The notes under the pieces are model-generated. The model ran no database searches, was not told the DNA's origin, and saw only the letters and a list, made by a program, of their open reading frames with translations. Of a DNA stretch of 64,000 bases, positions 18,013 through 29,635 are shown in pieces. Each line of letters starts with the position of its first letter. Position 1 is the stretch's first letter. The position numbers were made by a program, and so were the translations under genes. Source of the DNA: Neoalteromonas facilis (GTDB taxonomy: Bacteria; Pseudomonadota; Gammaproteobacteria; Enterobacterales; Alteromonadaceae); assembly GCF_002807665.1 (NCBI RefSeq), contig NZ_PEAY01000008.1, positions 48,352-112,351 on the forward strand. Reading direction: 5' to 3'.

Positions 18013-18812
18013 GATTGTTCAGACTGAGTCACTGAGTTAACGAAATTGCTTTTTTCTTGTATAAATTCATCAACAACTTGCTCTAAGGATTGCAAATAAC
18101 CAGCGATATTCCAGGCTATTTTTTGTCCATTTGCACTGATTTCAATGCCACTAATCAGATCCGCACTGGTTTTATATTTTAGGGCAATGTCAACGTCAAA
18201 TGTTTGTTCAAGGGCAGTTTTAATTGCTTTACGTTGTACTAAAGATAATTTGAATGCACTGCTTAATACAACTGGCTCGGAGCTGGCTAATGCCTTCAAT
18301 GCTTCGGATAATAACGCTTTGGGTGACTTTTCCAGTTTTGACAAACGACGTTTAAATTCTTCAACCACTTGTTGCTCCAAACTCGTTGTCGCCATATCTT
18401 TTAAGGTCTTTGTGGCGATAGCGTAGACTTCCTGACTAGCCTTACGGCTCAGACTTTTCTTAAAGTTTTGCGCTTCTTTCAGTAGTCTTTGCTGATGTTT
18501 AAGACTCAAATCTTCGGCGCTGTTTTGCGCCTCTTCCACTAGTTTTTGTCGTTCTTGGTCAGCTGCGTCAACAGCTTGCTGCAACAATTTTTCTCGCTGC
18601 TGCTCAAAAATTTGATTTTTGTGTTCAAAGCTATCGCGCTCAATTTTTGCTTGATTTTGTTTTTCGGCCGCATCAGCAAACTCCTCAGTAATCCGCTGCT
18701 CACGGGCATCAATAGCGTTTAATATTGGCTGGTACAAAAAGCGCTTCAACAACCACACCAAAATTAAAAAATTAATGGCTTGTGCTGCCACGGTGAACCA
18801 ATCAATCAACAT
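18009..18812 (-). CDS. atpF: N-type ATPase long b subunit
   Basis: Peripheral stalk subunit of 267 residues, much longer than a normal b subunit (about 156). A membrane helix at about 7-25 ([20 protein letters not shown]) is followed by a long charged coiled coil to about 125. The C-terminal portion ([37 protein letters not shown]) resembles the delta (OSCP) C-terminus, including the D-LISGIEI pattern. This b-delta fusion explains the absence of atpH. It lies 3 bases after atpE's neighbour region, between atpE and atpA. Confidence 0.88.
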   Translation of the reverse strand: MLIDWFTVAAQAINFLILVWLLKRFLYQPILNAIDAREQRITEEFADAAEKQNQAKIERDSFEHKNQIFEQQREKLLQQAVDAADQERQKLVEEAQNSAEDLSLKHQQRLLKEAQNFKKSLSRKASQEVYAIATKTLKDMATTSLEQQVVEEFKRRLSKLEKSPKALLSEALKALASSEPVVLSSAFKLSLVQRKAIKTALEQTFDVDIALKYKTSADLISGIEISANGQKIAWNIAGYLQSLEQVVDEFIQEKSNFVNSVTQSEQS

Positions 18813-18815
18813 GGT

Positions 18816-19097
18816 TCAATGCCCTGCCGCCTGGGCGATAGCATAATTCCAGAATGGATTGGCAAATATAAGGATCATAGACACCACAAAACAGTAAATC
18901 GCCGTAGATTCAATCATCGCCAAACCCACAAATAGCGTACGGGTTATGGTTGCAGAAGCGTCAGGCTGTTGTGCTAATGCACTTAATGCAGTTGCCACTG
19001 CGCGTCCTTCACCTAAGGCCGGACCTAAGCAGCCGAAGCCAGTAGTAATTCCTGCAATAACTATCGACGCCACTGCAATCATTGTCATGCTTTCCAT
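18816..19097 (-). CDS. atpE: N-type ATPase c subunit (rotor ring)
   Basis: Two-helix hairpin of 93 residues. The ion site reads GPALGEG in helix 1 (E30 at the position of Q32 in the Ilyobacter Na+ c ring) and IESTAIY in helix 2 (E63, S64, T65, Y68, matching E65/S66/T67/Y70 of the Na+ rings). This ligand set is the basis for proposing Na+ coupling in N-ATPases, although some N-type rings may carry H+. Coupling ion here is therefore an inference. The ring size cannot be read from sequence. Confidence 0.93.
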   Translation of the reverse strand: MESMTMIAVASIVIAGITTGFGCLGPALGEGRAVATALSALAQQPDASATITRTLFVGLAMIESTAIYCFVVSMILIFANPFWNYAIAQAAGH

Positions 19098-19133
19098 ATC
19101 GTCTCCAAAGTGTATTGTTGAGGTGGAAAAAAG

Positions 19134-19838
19134 TTAAATTTGCGCAGGCTTGACATCAGACTGAACGTTGAGTTGCTGCAATCGCGTCGCTGCTGCAATG
19201 TACACCGCTGCGAGAATGCTAAATATATAAGCTTGCACTAAGCCAGTTAGTAGCCCAAGCGCCGTCATCATAATGGGAAAAACGAAGGGAGTAATGGTTA
19301 ACAAAATTCCAATAATCATGGTGCCACTCATCATGTTACCAAACAAACGTATCGCCAATGCTAAGGTGCGAGATAGTTCGCTGATGATATTAAAGGGCAA
19401 CATAATGACGGTAGGAGCCATGTAAGATTTCAGGTAATTGCCCATGCCCTGCTCGGCAATACCAAAAATAGGTACGGCAATAAACACACTAAGCGCAAGT
19501 GCTGTGGTGGTTGAAAGCGATGCAGTTGGCGGCTCGTAACCAGGAATAATGGTACACAAACTGGCGACAACTAAAAACAAAAACAAGGTACCGAGAAAAC
19601 CTAAATATTTGTGAGTATTTTGAAGCCCCACCTCCTTTATTTGATTCTCGATACCGGTGACAATAATTTCTAAACAGTTTTGCCACCGAGAACGCTGCAG
19701 GTCTTTCGATAGGTTTTTAGTAATTAACACTGAACCAAGCGTTAACACAAACATTAAACACCAAGTAAATGCAATGGTCGCGTTGATCTTTACAAATCCC
19801 TGCTGCCAATAGATTAATTCATCTGGACTAAGGTGCAT
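19134..19838 (-). CDS. atpB: N-type ATPase a subunit
   Basis: Stator ion-channel subunit of 234 residues with five to six hydrophobic helices. The essential Arg is R164 in LAIRLFGNMMSG, and a C-terminal helix contains GLLTGLVQAYIFSILAAVYI. It overlaps atpR by 11 bases. Its short N-terminus and its position between atpR and atpE are typical of the N-ATPase operon. Confidence 0.93.
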   Translation of the reverse strand: MHLSPDELIYWQQGFVKINATIAFTWCLMFVLTLGSVLITKNLSKDLQRSRWQNCLEIIVTGIENQIKEVGLQNTHKYLGFLGTLFLFLVVASLCTIIPGYEPPTASLSTTTALALSVFIAVPIFGIAEQGMGNYLKSYMAPTVIMLPFNIISELSRTLALAIRLFGNMMSGTMIIGILLTITPFVFPIMMTALGLLTGLVQAYIFSILAAVYIAAATRLQQLNVQSDVKPAQI

Positions 19839-20169
19839 GATGCGACCTTGGTGCTGAACTAATTGTTCCCGTTATTGCTAGTGTTTTTGAGCGATTGTTC
19901 ATTCTGCCAATTAATAATCTAGCGAATACAAATCCAAACAAACAAACCAATAGACCTTGTAACGGTGTTCCACCTAATTCATAGCTGAGCACTAGATAAA
20001 AACCAATGAGAGTCAACCCCATACGCAAGAGTAAACTGGTTAGCAGCCATAAAGCCGGATGCGCAGACAGCACAACTTTTTGTATTGTCCACCACAAGCC
20101 TCCAAAAAAGACTCCACCCATCAATGCACCAAAGCACCAAACAAGTAATAAACTAACGATTTGGTTCAC
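19828..20169 (-). CDS. atpR: N-type ATPase accessory protein AtpR
   Basis: Membrane protein of 113 residues with about three hydrophobic helices (LLLVWCFGALMGGVFFGGLWW; LWLLTSLLLRMGLTLIGFYLVL; LLVCLFGFVFARLLI). AtpR is found only in N-ATPase operons, where a role in c-ring assembly or ion supply has been proposed. It overlaps atpQ by 17 bases. Confidence 0.85.
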   Translation of the reverse strand: MNQIVSLLLVWCFGALMGGVFFGGLWWTIQKVVLSAHPALWLLTSLLLRMGLTLIGFYLVLSYELGGTPLQGLLVCLFGFVFARLLIGRMNNRSKTLAITGTISSAPRSHHAP

Positions 20170-20566
20170 TTTTATGAACCTCCGTATTTTTATTTACAGC
20201 GCTTTCGTCTTCTTTTTGTTCATCTCTAATGGCAAGGTCCTCTTTAACTATCCAATGCCAAGCATTCAAACAGCCCATTGTAAGACCGGCCATTAACAAG
20301 GCTAGCGTCCATGAGCGTTGATCGGGATATTGCCTATCTAAATAGATACCGAGAGTCGCACCAAGTAGAGTGGGTATGGTTATTGACCAGCCAATCAGCC
20401 CAATCATGCCCAAACCAAACCATACTCTTTGAGAACCACTACGCCTGGCTTTTTGTTTACGGGCCGCTTTTTTATCTACTATTTTTGCAAATGAAGAGTT
20501 GGCTAGCGAAGTATCTGCGTCAGTGGTTTCTTGCCTTTTATGATCATTCATTTTGTTTATCATCAC
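20153..20566 (-). CDS. atpQ: N-type ATPase accessory protein AtpQ (AtpI-like)
   Basis: 137 residues with a charged N-terminus and two hydrophobic helices (about 50-72 and 84-106). The second part, IPTLLGATLGIYLDRQYP, recalls the AtpI/AtpZ family. It lies between atpC and atpR, the fixed place of atpQ in N-ATPase operons. The exact start is uncertain: methionines occur at residues 1, 2 and 6. Confidence 0.83.
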   Translation of the reverse strand: MMINKMNDHKRQETTDADTSLANSSFAKIVDKKAARKQKARRSGSQRVWFGLGMIGLIGWSITIPTLLGATLGIYLDRQYPDQRSWTLALLMAGLTMGCLNAWHWIVKEDLAIRDEQKEDESAVNKNTEVHKSEPNR

Positions 20567-20577
20567 AGACTGACATT

Positions 20578-22584
<2,007 letters not shown>

Positions 22585-22589
22585 AGTTA

Positions 22590-22835
22590 TTAGTTTTCCG
22601 TAGTGGTAGATATATCCTGTCTCATCCTAGTAAACTCTTTCTGATCGATTTCTCCGAGGGCATAACGTTCATTGAGGATATCTAAAGCGGTCTTGTGATA
22701 ACGGGTAAAATAACGACGATAAGTACGGTAGCTATAACCCCAGTAACCCAGATTTAAAAGCAACAAAAACCACACGCCAAACCATAAGAACCAACCCCAT
22801 CCTAAATACCACTCGTGCCAATATGTGTGTTCCAT
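22590..22835 (-). CDS. SHOCT-domain small membrane protein, first gene of the N-ATPase operon
   Basis: 81 residues. One tryptophan-rich membrane helix at about 10-33 (GWGWFLWFGVWFLLLLNLGYWGY) is followed by a C-terminal SHOCT-like segment (ALDILNERYALGEIDQKEFTRMRQDI). SHOCT segments are short oligomerisation modules often added to membrane proteins. ATG follows AAGGA by 8 bases. The promoter with TATAAT and the operator at 22906 lie directly upstream, so this gene leads the operon. Confidence 0.75.
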   Translation of the reverse strand: MEHTYWHEWYLGWGWFLWFGVWFLLLLNLGYWGYSYRTYRRYFTRYHKTALDILNERYALGEIDQKEFTRMRQDISTTTEN

Positions 22836-22877
22836 TTTATTTTCCTTAACTAATCATAAGCGACCACTTGACTAACA

Positions 22878-22883
22878 TTATAA
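22878..22883 (-). promoter_or_regulatory. -10 box of the N-ATPase operon promoter
   Basis: Perfect TATAAT on the minus strand, 22 bases downstream of the operator at 22906-22921. The predicted transcript start is near 22871, which puts the operator centre at about -42. Confidence 0.65.
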
Positions 22884-22905
22884 GATCATGAACATGGGAG
22901 GGGTC

Positions 22906-22921
22906 TGTGCGTTAACGTACT
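22906..22921 (-). promoter_or_regulatory. Crp/Fnr-type operator of the N-ATPase operon
   Basis: On the minus strand AGTACGTTAACGCACA, with TTAA at its centre. It overlaps the expected -35 position of the TATAAT promoter, as in class II CRP/FNR activation. This is the clearest of the seven promoters. Confidence 0.65.
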
Positions 22922-22956
22922 TAGCGCTGACATGATGTATAAATGGCTAAAATTTA

Positions 22957-22982
22957 TTAAAACGCCTAATCGCGCGTTTTAA
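22957..22982 (-). terminator. Probable terminator downstream of the PEP synthase gene
   Basis: TTAAAACGC and GCGTTTTAA, a 9-bp inverted repeat with an 8-base loop, followed on the minus strand by AT-rich sequence with T tracts. It separates the PEP synthase end from the N-ATPase promoter. Confidence 0.5.
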
Positions 22983-23104
22983 GACGGAAGTAAAGACGAT
23001 ATCAATTCTATGAGAAACACGTGTCTACCCAACCCGTGAAGCGATTGTCCAGGTTAAAGGTGCAGCTCTGTCCATGCCTTATCATCAATTAATCCGTCAT
23101 GACC

Positions 23105-25515
23105 TTACTTACTCGCTGTACGATTTTTTGTTTCTGCCAAATTGATATTGGCGATACCTTTTATCAACGCGTCTGGATTGAAGGAAATACTGTTAATGCC
23201 GCAATCAACTAAAAACTGTGAGTACTCTGGATAATCGCTGGGTGCCTGACCACATAAACCAATTTTGACACCTGCTGTTTTGGCTTTTTCAATCGCCATT
23301 TTTATGAGTTGCATTACAGTTGGTTCAAACGGAGAAAAGATATCGCTAAGCAACTCAGAATCTCTGTCGGCACCTAGTGTTAATTGGGTTAGGTCGTTTG
23401 AGCCAATTGAAAAGCCATCAAAATATTTGGCAAACTCCTCTGCTTGCAAAGCATTACTTGGAATTTCTAGCATCATGTATAATTCCAGTCCATTTTTTCC
23501 TCGTACTAAGCCGTTGTCGTGCATTACATCGATTACCTTTGTCGCTTCCTTTACCGTTCGCACAAAGGGCAACATCAGTTTAATATTGCTAAACCCCATG
23601 TCTTCACGCACTAACTTCATCGCAGCACATTCCAAGGTAAAGGCCTCTTTATATAGAGGATGGGAATAGCGTGAAGCGCCTCTAAAACCAATCATGGGGT
23701 TTTGTTCATTTGGCTCAAAGTTAGTGCCACCAATTAAACCAGCGTATTCATTTGATTTAAAATCACTCATTCTGACAATCACATCTTTAGGATAAAATGA
23801 CGCAGCAATTTTGGCAGTAGCCTCTGCCAATTTATAAATGAAGTAGTCTTTTTTATTGGGGAAATGGTGAGTAAGAATTTCTATTTGTTTTTTGACTTCA
23901 GGTTCTTTTAATTGCTCAAAATGATATAACGCCATAGGGTGAATCTTAATGGAATTGTTGATAATAAACTCCATACGCATCAGACCAACTCCATTATTAG
24001 GAAATCGCGCATAACGAAAAGCCTTATCGGGATCAGCCAGAATCAACATAACCTGGGTTTCAGGCAGGGTGATTTTGAGGTGTCTATCTCTTGTTCGTCC
24101 CACGTCCCTTTGCCTTTATAAACAAAACCCGTTTCACCTTCGGCAGTGGAAACACTCACTTCCTGACCGTCGGAAATTAAGTCAGTCCCATTGCCCGTGC
24201 CTACGATCGCTACAGCACCAACTTCGCGAGCGACAATAGCCGCATGAGAGGTTCTACCGCCTTGGTCTGTAATTATGCCGGCCGCTTTTTTAAGAATCGG
24301 GTCCCAGTCAGGATCCGTTCTACCCGTGACTAATATCTCCCCCTCTTTCAGTTTATTGATATCTTTGGGTGAGGCTAGGATCCTTGCGATACCTGAGGTA
24401 ATGCTGTTGCCCAAGCCGATACCCTGACAAATTAATTCCCCCTTTTGTTGCATTTGATATTCTTTAAACTGTCTGGTGTGGATGTTTTGGCTGTGAACGG
24501 TTTCAGGGCGTGCCTGAACAATAAATATTTGCTGAGTGTTACCATCCTTTGCCAATTCAATGTCCATGTGCCTTTGGTAATGTTGCTGAATAATCACAGC
24601 CCAACGGGTCAATTGAACAACCTCGTCATCATTAAGAATATATGTTTGTCTTTTCGCAAGGCTAGTATCGAAATTAACGATGGCGTCTTCCGGCTTAAGT
24701 ATCTCCGACTCTTTTTTGTCGGCATACACCATAGTAAGTTCCTTACTACCTAACTTTCTTGAGATAATCGCTTGTTTTACTTTGCCGATAAACGGCTTAT
24801 ATACCAAAAATTCGTCCGTGTTGACGCTGCCCTGCACCACATTTTCTCCCAGCCCCCAAGCGCCTGACACGAGTGCAACCTTGTCAAACCCGGTATCTGG
24901 GTCGAGCGTAAACATGACGCCTGCACAAGCTTTGTCTGAGCGCACCATAATCTGAACACCAATAGAGAGGGCTACTTTCATATGCTCGAAACCGTTATCG
25001 ACCCTGTACTTTATCGCTCTGTCGGTAAACAGGGAGGCATAACAACGGTGGCAGGCTGCAATCAGATTTTCTTCGCCCTGCACATTCAAATAGGATTCTT
25101 GTTGACCAGCAAAACTAGCATTAGGCAGATCTTCAGCCGTTGCACTACTGCGCACTGCCAATGAAATTGCAGTGCCGGCTCTCTGTTCTAACTGCTTGTA
25201 GGCTGTGACTATTTCTTCACTCAAGGCTTTAGGAAAGGCGGCATCCAGCAGAAGTTGCCTTACTTTTGCACCCACTTCTATAAGGTTGTTAAATGTTTTA
25301 AGGTCAAGTAGCGCAAGGGTAGTCGCCAGTTTAGGCGCAAGATTGTTGGCATGTATAAAAGCCCAATATCCATCACTGGTCACCGCAAAACCGTCGGGGA
25401 CTTTGATGCCTTTGGATGACAGTTCTGAAAACATCTCTCCCAATGAAGCATTTTTCCCGCCAACCAGCGCTAGGTCTGTTAAATGTATCTCTGAAAAATC
25501 TTTTATCTGTTTCAT
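23105..25515 (-). pseudogene. ppsA: PEP synthase (pyruvate, water dikinase), frameshifted
   Basis: Makes phosphoenolpyruvate from pyruvate and ATP in the intact family. The first frame (to 24043) holds the ATP-grasp part (LALVGGKNASLGEM near the start) and the phosphohistidine swivel GGRTSHAAIVARE. It ends prematurely at SKSPCLKPRLC. The family sequence resumes in the next frame from about 24085 (LPETQVMLILADPDKAFRYARFPNNGVGL) and carries the PEP-binding part, ending with GLCGQAPSDYPEYSQFLVDCG. The two frames overlap near 24043-24103, so one inserted or lost base explains the break. Joined length is about 800 residues, normal for PpsA. Start at 25515 is chosen for AGGAACC upstream. It may be a pseudogene, a sequencing error or, less likely, programmed. 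Confidence 0.85.
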
Positions 25516-25602
25516 GTTATTTATAAGGTTCCTGTTGTCCAGGGGAAGCAAGAAATCAAAAGTGAGCCATCGAGGGCTCAGATACTTGCTGATGATTACG
25601 CG

Positions 25603-26661
25603 CTAGGTTTCGTCGGTTTTATCTTCTTTGGGCTCGATTAAATGCACTATGCCTAAGGCCTTTAATATATATCTTTCATAAACTGGTGAAGTTGAACCGT
25701 GGCGAATTTTGTAAAGGAAATATTTCTCAAAGGCGATCTTGGCTAAATGCACCCATTTGCCTTTTGAATACCAAGTTGTATTGCGAGGTGGGATTTGTGG
25801 CAATGCCACAAAAGCCAATCCAGTATCCCCCATGTCAGCTAGACATATTGCATTCCAGGTAGTTCTTGCGGTTGCCGACTGGCCAGCGATATCTGCAGCA
25901 ATATTCTCAACAATAGCCGTCAACATAGACTCTATCATGTAGCCAGTTTTAGGGGCCCCCGTTGGAACTGGCGTTTTTTCAATGGGTGGAATAGCCACGC
26001 ACAAGCCAGCTGAAAAGATATTGGGATACGTCTTGGTGCGCTGAAATTCATCAATCAATACAAAGCCACGTGGATTACATAAACCTTCAACCTTGGCTAC
26101 CACATCAACCCCTTTAAACGCAGGTAACATCATTGCCAATTGAAATGGAACATCATGGCTAAATTCAACTTCACCTTTGCGATTTAACTCATCGCAATGT
26201 AAAAGGTTTTTATCAACACTGTGAGTTTTGGCATTGGTGATCCAAGCGATATCTCGGTCGCGAAATTCGGACTCCAACATGCCCTTTGAATCGCCTACAC
26301 CGCCTAGTCCTAAATGACCGATATAGGGCTCACTGGTGACAAAAGTAATAGGTACTCGATGGCGTATTTTACGTTTTCGCAAATCGGAATCGAGGATAAA
26401 TGCAAACTCATAGGCTGGTCCAAAACAACTGGCGCCGGGCATCGCTCCTACAACGATAGGACCTGGATTTTTTAGAAAATCCTGATACGCTTCATGCGCC
26501 TGTTTAGCATGGTTTACAGTACAAATTGATTGGGTGTGGGCATTCGGCCCAGCCCCAGGAATGTCATCAAAAGCCAAAGCGGGACCGGTGGTAATAATCA
26601 AATAGTCGTAGTCAATTGCGAGCGCGCTGAATGTAAGGCTACCCAGCCAGAAAAACTGGTT
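25603..26661 (-). pseudogene. Sulfide:quinone oxidoreductase-like flavoprotein, N-terminally truncated
   Basis: The frame contains the middle and C-terminal parts of an SQR/FCSD-type FAD enzyme: YDYLIITTGPALAFDDIPG, an active-type cysteine in NPGPIVVGAMPGASCFGPAYEFAF, and TYPNIFSAGLCVAIPP with a downstream membrane-association tail. The first 100 or so residues, including the GxGxxG dinucleotide fold and first redox Cys, are missing. Instead the frame opens immediately after the TAA of the upstream membrane-fusion gene (26662-26664), in the same frame, which marks a deletion junction. Without the FAD fold it is unlikely to be active. Confidence 0.75.
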
Positions 26662-27780
26662 TTAGCGCTCAAGGTGTGAGCTCCCTTTTGCGGGGCTAGC
26701 GATAACGCTTTTTGAGAGCATAGTTACGGCGGCAACAGGGTCTGTGGCGACTAACTCGCCTTCACTCAAGCCAGCTAACACCTCCAGCTAATGAGCATAA
26801 ATTGCACCTGGCCGAATTTGTCGTAACACAGGTTTACCTTGCTGTAATATGTATATGGCTGTGACTTCGGAGCGATAAACCACACTACTCAGGGGGATCA
26901 ATAAACGCTGCGTTTCGCCCACGGTAAAAAGGACTTTTACAAATTCACCAGGACGAAATTCATAGGAGTCTGGTGCTATGAGATCTTGTTTGCTAAGCGC
27001 TTGTTCACTCAAAACTTGCGACAATTCTAAACGAGCACGCACGGTGTTGGTAGCAGGATCTGCACTGGGATATAAAATCAGTTTGGACGGTGTAATTCCG
27101 TTAGTCAGGATGTTTTCTGCATTCCGTACTATGCTTGCCAAGTCTAGTTTACGCACTTTTTTAGCGATACTTTGTGGCAGGTCAACTTCAACACGTAAGG
27201 CAATGGGATCATAACCTGACAACAATAAGGTGCCCGGTTGCACTAATTCACCGGGCTCTACCAAACGTGCTCTTACAATGCCGTCAAATGGTGCTTTAAC
27301 CGCCGTATGAGATAGCTCTTCCTTCGCGGTTTTAATCGCTGCCTGGGCGTTGCTCACTTTTGCTTTAGCTACACTGAGCCGCGCATTAGCTTTATCCATT
27401 TCAGTTTTAGCAACAAAATCGCTCGCAAATAAATTTTTAATACGTTGAAATTCAAACATTTCTGCAACGAGATTAGATTTAGCTTCAGCGACGTTGGCTT
27501 CCGCTTGGGTTAATCCAGCTCGTTGTTCCGTGTTAACAATAGTAAGGATCACGGTGCCGGCAACCACAAAGTCACCAATATCAACATTAATATCTTCAAT
27601 TCGCCCACTGGTTTGGGCAGAAACTGTTGCCTGATGAATCGCTTCAATGCGGCCGTCAAAACTGCGCTGCTCTGGCATGGTCCGTAGTTTAGCCGTTACG
27701 AATTGCAGTTCTGAAAAGGCTAGTTGTGACTGACCCAATAAAACAAATACGAGTAATAATGCAGTCGATTTGCGTGCCAT
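26662..27780 (-). pseudogene. RND-type efflux membrane-fusion protein with an in-frame TAG
   Basis: Periplasmic adaptor of a tripartite efflux pump. A signal peptide (about 1-23) is followed by a lipoyl-type half motif (RIEDINVDIGDFVVAGTVI), a coiled-coil hairpin (about 75-140) and the second lipoyl half (GIVRARLVEPGELVQPGT), then beta-barrel segments. The frame reaches TAG at 26788-26790 after 330 residues. The same frame continues with the expected C-terminal family sequence LEVLAGLSEGELVATDPVA for about 41 codons to TAA at 26662-26664. The nonsense codon therefore removes only the membrane-proximal tail. No RND pump gene follows; the next gene is the truncated SQR. Whether the shortened protein works is unknown. 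Confidence 0.8.
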
Positions 27781-27832
27781 TGAGCTCTCCTAATCACTTT
27801 CTGCTTTCTTAGTCAAATGCCTTGAGTACCGC

Positions 27833-27859
27833 ATACCAATCCTTTATAGAGATTGGTAT
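27833..27859 (-). terminator. Inverted repeat after the DUF2892 gene
   Basis: ATACCAATC and GATTGGTAT, perfect 9-bp arms with a 9-base loop, directly downstream of the DUF2892 stop on the minus strand. No T run follows, so it may act as an RNA 3' stem or attenuator rather than a full terminator. Confidence 0.4.
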
Positions 27860-27867
27860 AAGTCATA

Positions 27868-28071
27868 TTAATCAAAGGCTGGTTTTGACTGCCCGCCCAT
27901 TTTCTTCAAAACAATGGCTAATGGGCAAAATCCTGTAAATGACGACTGCAATAGGTTAAGTCCGACAAAGGCAGTTAGCCACAACCAGTAAACACTATGT
28001 AATTGCGACAGCAACAAACTAATTAACACGACAAGTCCTGCAAATCGAAAAATCCAGCGATCAATATTCAT
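27868..28071 (-). CDS. DUF2892 (YgaP-like) small membrane protein
   Basis: 67 residues with two hydrophobic helices (FAGLVVLISLLLSQL; WLWLTAFVGLNLLQSSF) and the conserved end GFCPLAIVLKKMG, the pattern of DUF2892 proteins, which often accompany sulfide, rhodanese or efflux genes. The ATG at 28071 is preferred to 28107 because GAGGTG precedes it. It lies between cytochrome b561 and the membrane-fusion gene on the same strand. Confidence 0.8.
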   Translation of the reverse strand: MNIDRWIFRFAGLVVLISLLLSQLHSVYWLWLTAFVGLNLLQSSFTGFCPLAIVLKKMGGQSKPAFD

Positions 28072-28140
28072 GATAAACACCTCTTTAAAATTACTCATAA
28101 TTTGCAAAGGGAATGAATCCTCTACACGTTAAGGCTTAAT

Positions 28141-28689
28141 TTAGTGCCGCCTCGGCAACATGCGTAACAGCACATTGTCTTGTCGGATGTAGTGGTGAAA
28201 CAATGCAGCCATTGCGTGTAAGCCAATAAGATAGTAACCAGCAGTACCAATTAATCCATGGATCTCTTCAAGCTGTTTCGCCAGTTCTTTATCGGTATTG
28301 AGCAATGCGAAGAACTCAAACCCCCAGAAGGGTATCGTTGAGCCTTCGGCACTCAATACAGACCATCCTAGTACTGGCATAACGAACATGAATAGATACA
28401 GGGTAAACTCGACGCTATTGGCCGTTACTCTTTGCCATAGCGGTAGTGACGGGATGATTGGCTGGGTCGGAGTAGTAACACGCGCCAACAGTCTTAACCA
28501 CAATAGGCAAAAAACCGATAGTCCTAGCATAAAATGCCATGTTTTTAATGCTGCACGCGGTTCACTTCCCCGCGGAAAAACTTCCCGTAATTCGATGCAG
28601 GCAAAGACTCCTACGAGCATAATCAACATAATCCAATGCATCGCCATTAATAACGAGCCGTAACGACTATGTTTTTTGTCTAAGTTCAT
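28141..28689 (-). CDS. Cytochrome b561 family protein
   Basis: Four-helix di-heme membrane cytochrome that takes electrons from the quinol pool, 182 residues. Heme-ligand histidines are visible in helix 1 (LMAMHWIMLIM), helix 2 (LKTWHFMLGLSVF) and helix 4 (IGLHAMAALFHHYIRQD). It begins a minus-strand run with DUF2892, the fusion protein, SQR and PEP synthase, preceded by the operator at 28756. ATG leader of about 33 bases from the predicted transcript start. Confidence 0.88.
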   Translation of the reverse strand: MNLDKKHSRYGSLLMAMHWIMLIMLVGVFACIELREVFPRGSEPRAALKTWHFMLGLSVFCLLWLRLLARVTTPTQPIIPSLPLWQRVTANSVEFTLYLFMFVMPVLGWSVLSAEGSTIPFWGFEFFALLNTDKELAKQLEEIHGLIGTAGYYLIGLHAMAALFHHYIRQDNVLLRMLPRRH

Positions 28690-28755
28690 GTATTTCTAAT
28701 TAATGATACTTGCTCAGCGTTGGAGGCAAAATTAACAGAATATTTAGGAATGCTC

Positions 28756-28771
28756 TGTGCGCTGGCAAACA
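28756..28771 (-). promoter_or_regulatory. Crp/Fnr-type operator upstream of cytochrome b561
   Basis: Minus strand TGTTTGCCAGCGCACA. A -10 candidate TAATTT (28734-28729) follows after 21 bases; that box is weak. It lies back to back with the operator at 28883, so one divergent control region may serve both genes. Confidence 0.55.
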
Positions 28772-28882
28772 GAGGAGAAAAGATTAGTTAGTTGCTGCTT
28801 GTCTTAAACGACTGACATAAGCGGGCGCAGTTATCATTAAATTCGTATTTAGAAAGCAAAATGCTCGTTTTGACGATGCTTA

Positions 28883-28898
28883 TGTCTGCAATCGAACA
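28883..28898 (+). promoter_or_regulatory. Crp/Fnr-type operator upstream of the YWPK gene
   Basis: TGTCTGCAATCGAACA. After 21 bases comes TAGTCT (28920-28925), the same hexamer at the same distance as at the crp promoter (2133-2138). The gene ATG is at 28978. The two promoters share no longer homology, so the coincidence suggests function. Confidence 0.6.
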
Positions 28899-28977
28899 TA
28901 TGTTACTTCATAGTTAGGTTAGTCTGGCAACTATCTAATCACCCACAATGGCTTTTCGTTATTCGAGGTAGCCAAAT

Positions 28978-29244
28978 ATGAACATAATCAATATCTGGAC
29001 TCTGCTCGATAAGCGCTTAACTGTTAACAACGATGCGCTTGAACCAGTGATTAATCGTTACTGGCCTAAAACAGTCGTTAGTGATAGGAATGTTTGTACG
29101 AATTGCCGCATACCCAACCTAAACAGATTAATCTATAAATATAAGCTGTGTGGGTTGCAGCAACAAGAGTTAGAGTTTACCCACAATACGCTGAATAAGT
29201 ACTGGCCAAAAGCTCTGGTCTCTTCGGTTAATGACAAAACATGA
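28978..29244 (+). CDS. Small YWPK-motif protein, unknown function
   Basis: 88 residues, soluble and basic. The motif (R/K)YWPK(T/A) occurs twice, at about residues 24-28 and 73-77, separated by a segment with CTNC and a further Cys. It shares the motif and 19 identical bases with the partial gene at the left edge. I do not recognise the family; the paired motif suggests a repeat protein or a binding site for a partner. The two cysteines of CTNC could bind metal, but there is no full zinc motif. It has its own operator-promoter at 28883 and runs opposite to cytochrome b561. Confidence 0.65.
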   Translation: MNIINIWTLLDKRLTVNNDALEPVINRYWPKTVVSDRNVCTNCRIPNLNRLIYKYKLCGLQQQELEFTHNTLNKYWPKALVSSVNDKT

Positions 29245-29316
29245 TATTGCTAACCCGACGGGCTTTCTTGCAGGACTATCACGAGTGAATGCCACAGGCA
29301 TTTTTCTAGCTGAACA

Positions 29317-29631
29317 TTAACCGGACTGTACCCGCAATCGTGCTTCTAGCTGATCAATACGCTCTAGCAGTTCAAGCGCCAAAGCAGCGCCTTCCAGGTT
29401 AACCCCCAAATCGCGCTGTAAATTCAGCGTGATTCGCGTGCGTTTAACGCTGGCTGCGGTAAAAGACCAGTGCCGGCCCTGCTGGCCGGTGGGCTCTAAA
29501 ATCCCCTGTTCCACCAGCAGCTCAATGTGTTCAGCCTCAACTGCGCAACACCGGCATAACTCGGCCAGCGTAAAGGTAGCCTGCTCATCGATCACTTCAA
29601 CCGATGGCGTTAAAAGCGGATTCTTTTCCAT
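29317..29631 (-). CDS. cbpM: Chaperone modulator CbpM
   Basis: 104-residue MerR-like winged-helix protein (FTLAELCRCCAVEAEHIELLVEQGILEPTG) that in E. coli binds the J domain of CbpA and blocks it. C-terminal helix LEGAALALELLERIDQLEARL is typical. It starts 4 bases after the cbpA stop, the usual order and spacing. Confidence 0.88.
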   Translation of the reverse strand: MEKNPLLTPSVEVIDEQATFTLAELCRCCAVEAEHIELLVEQGILEPTGQQGRHWSFTAASVKRTRITLNLQRDLGVNLEGAALALELLERIDQLEARLRVQSG

Positions 29632-29635
29632 AGGC

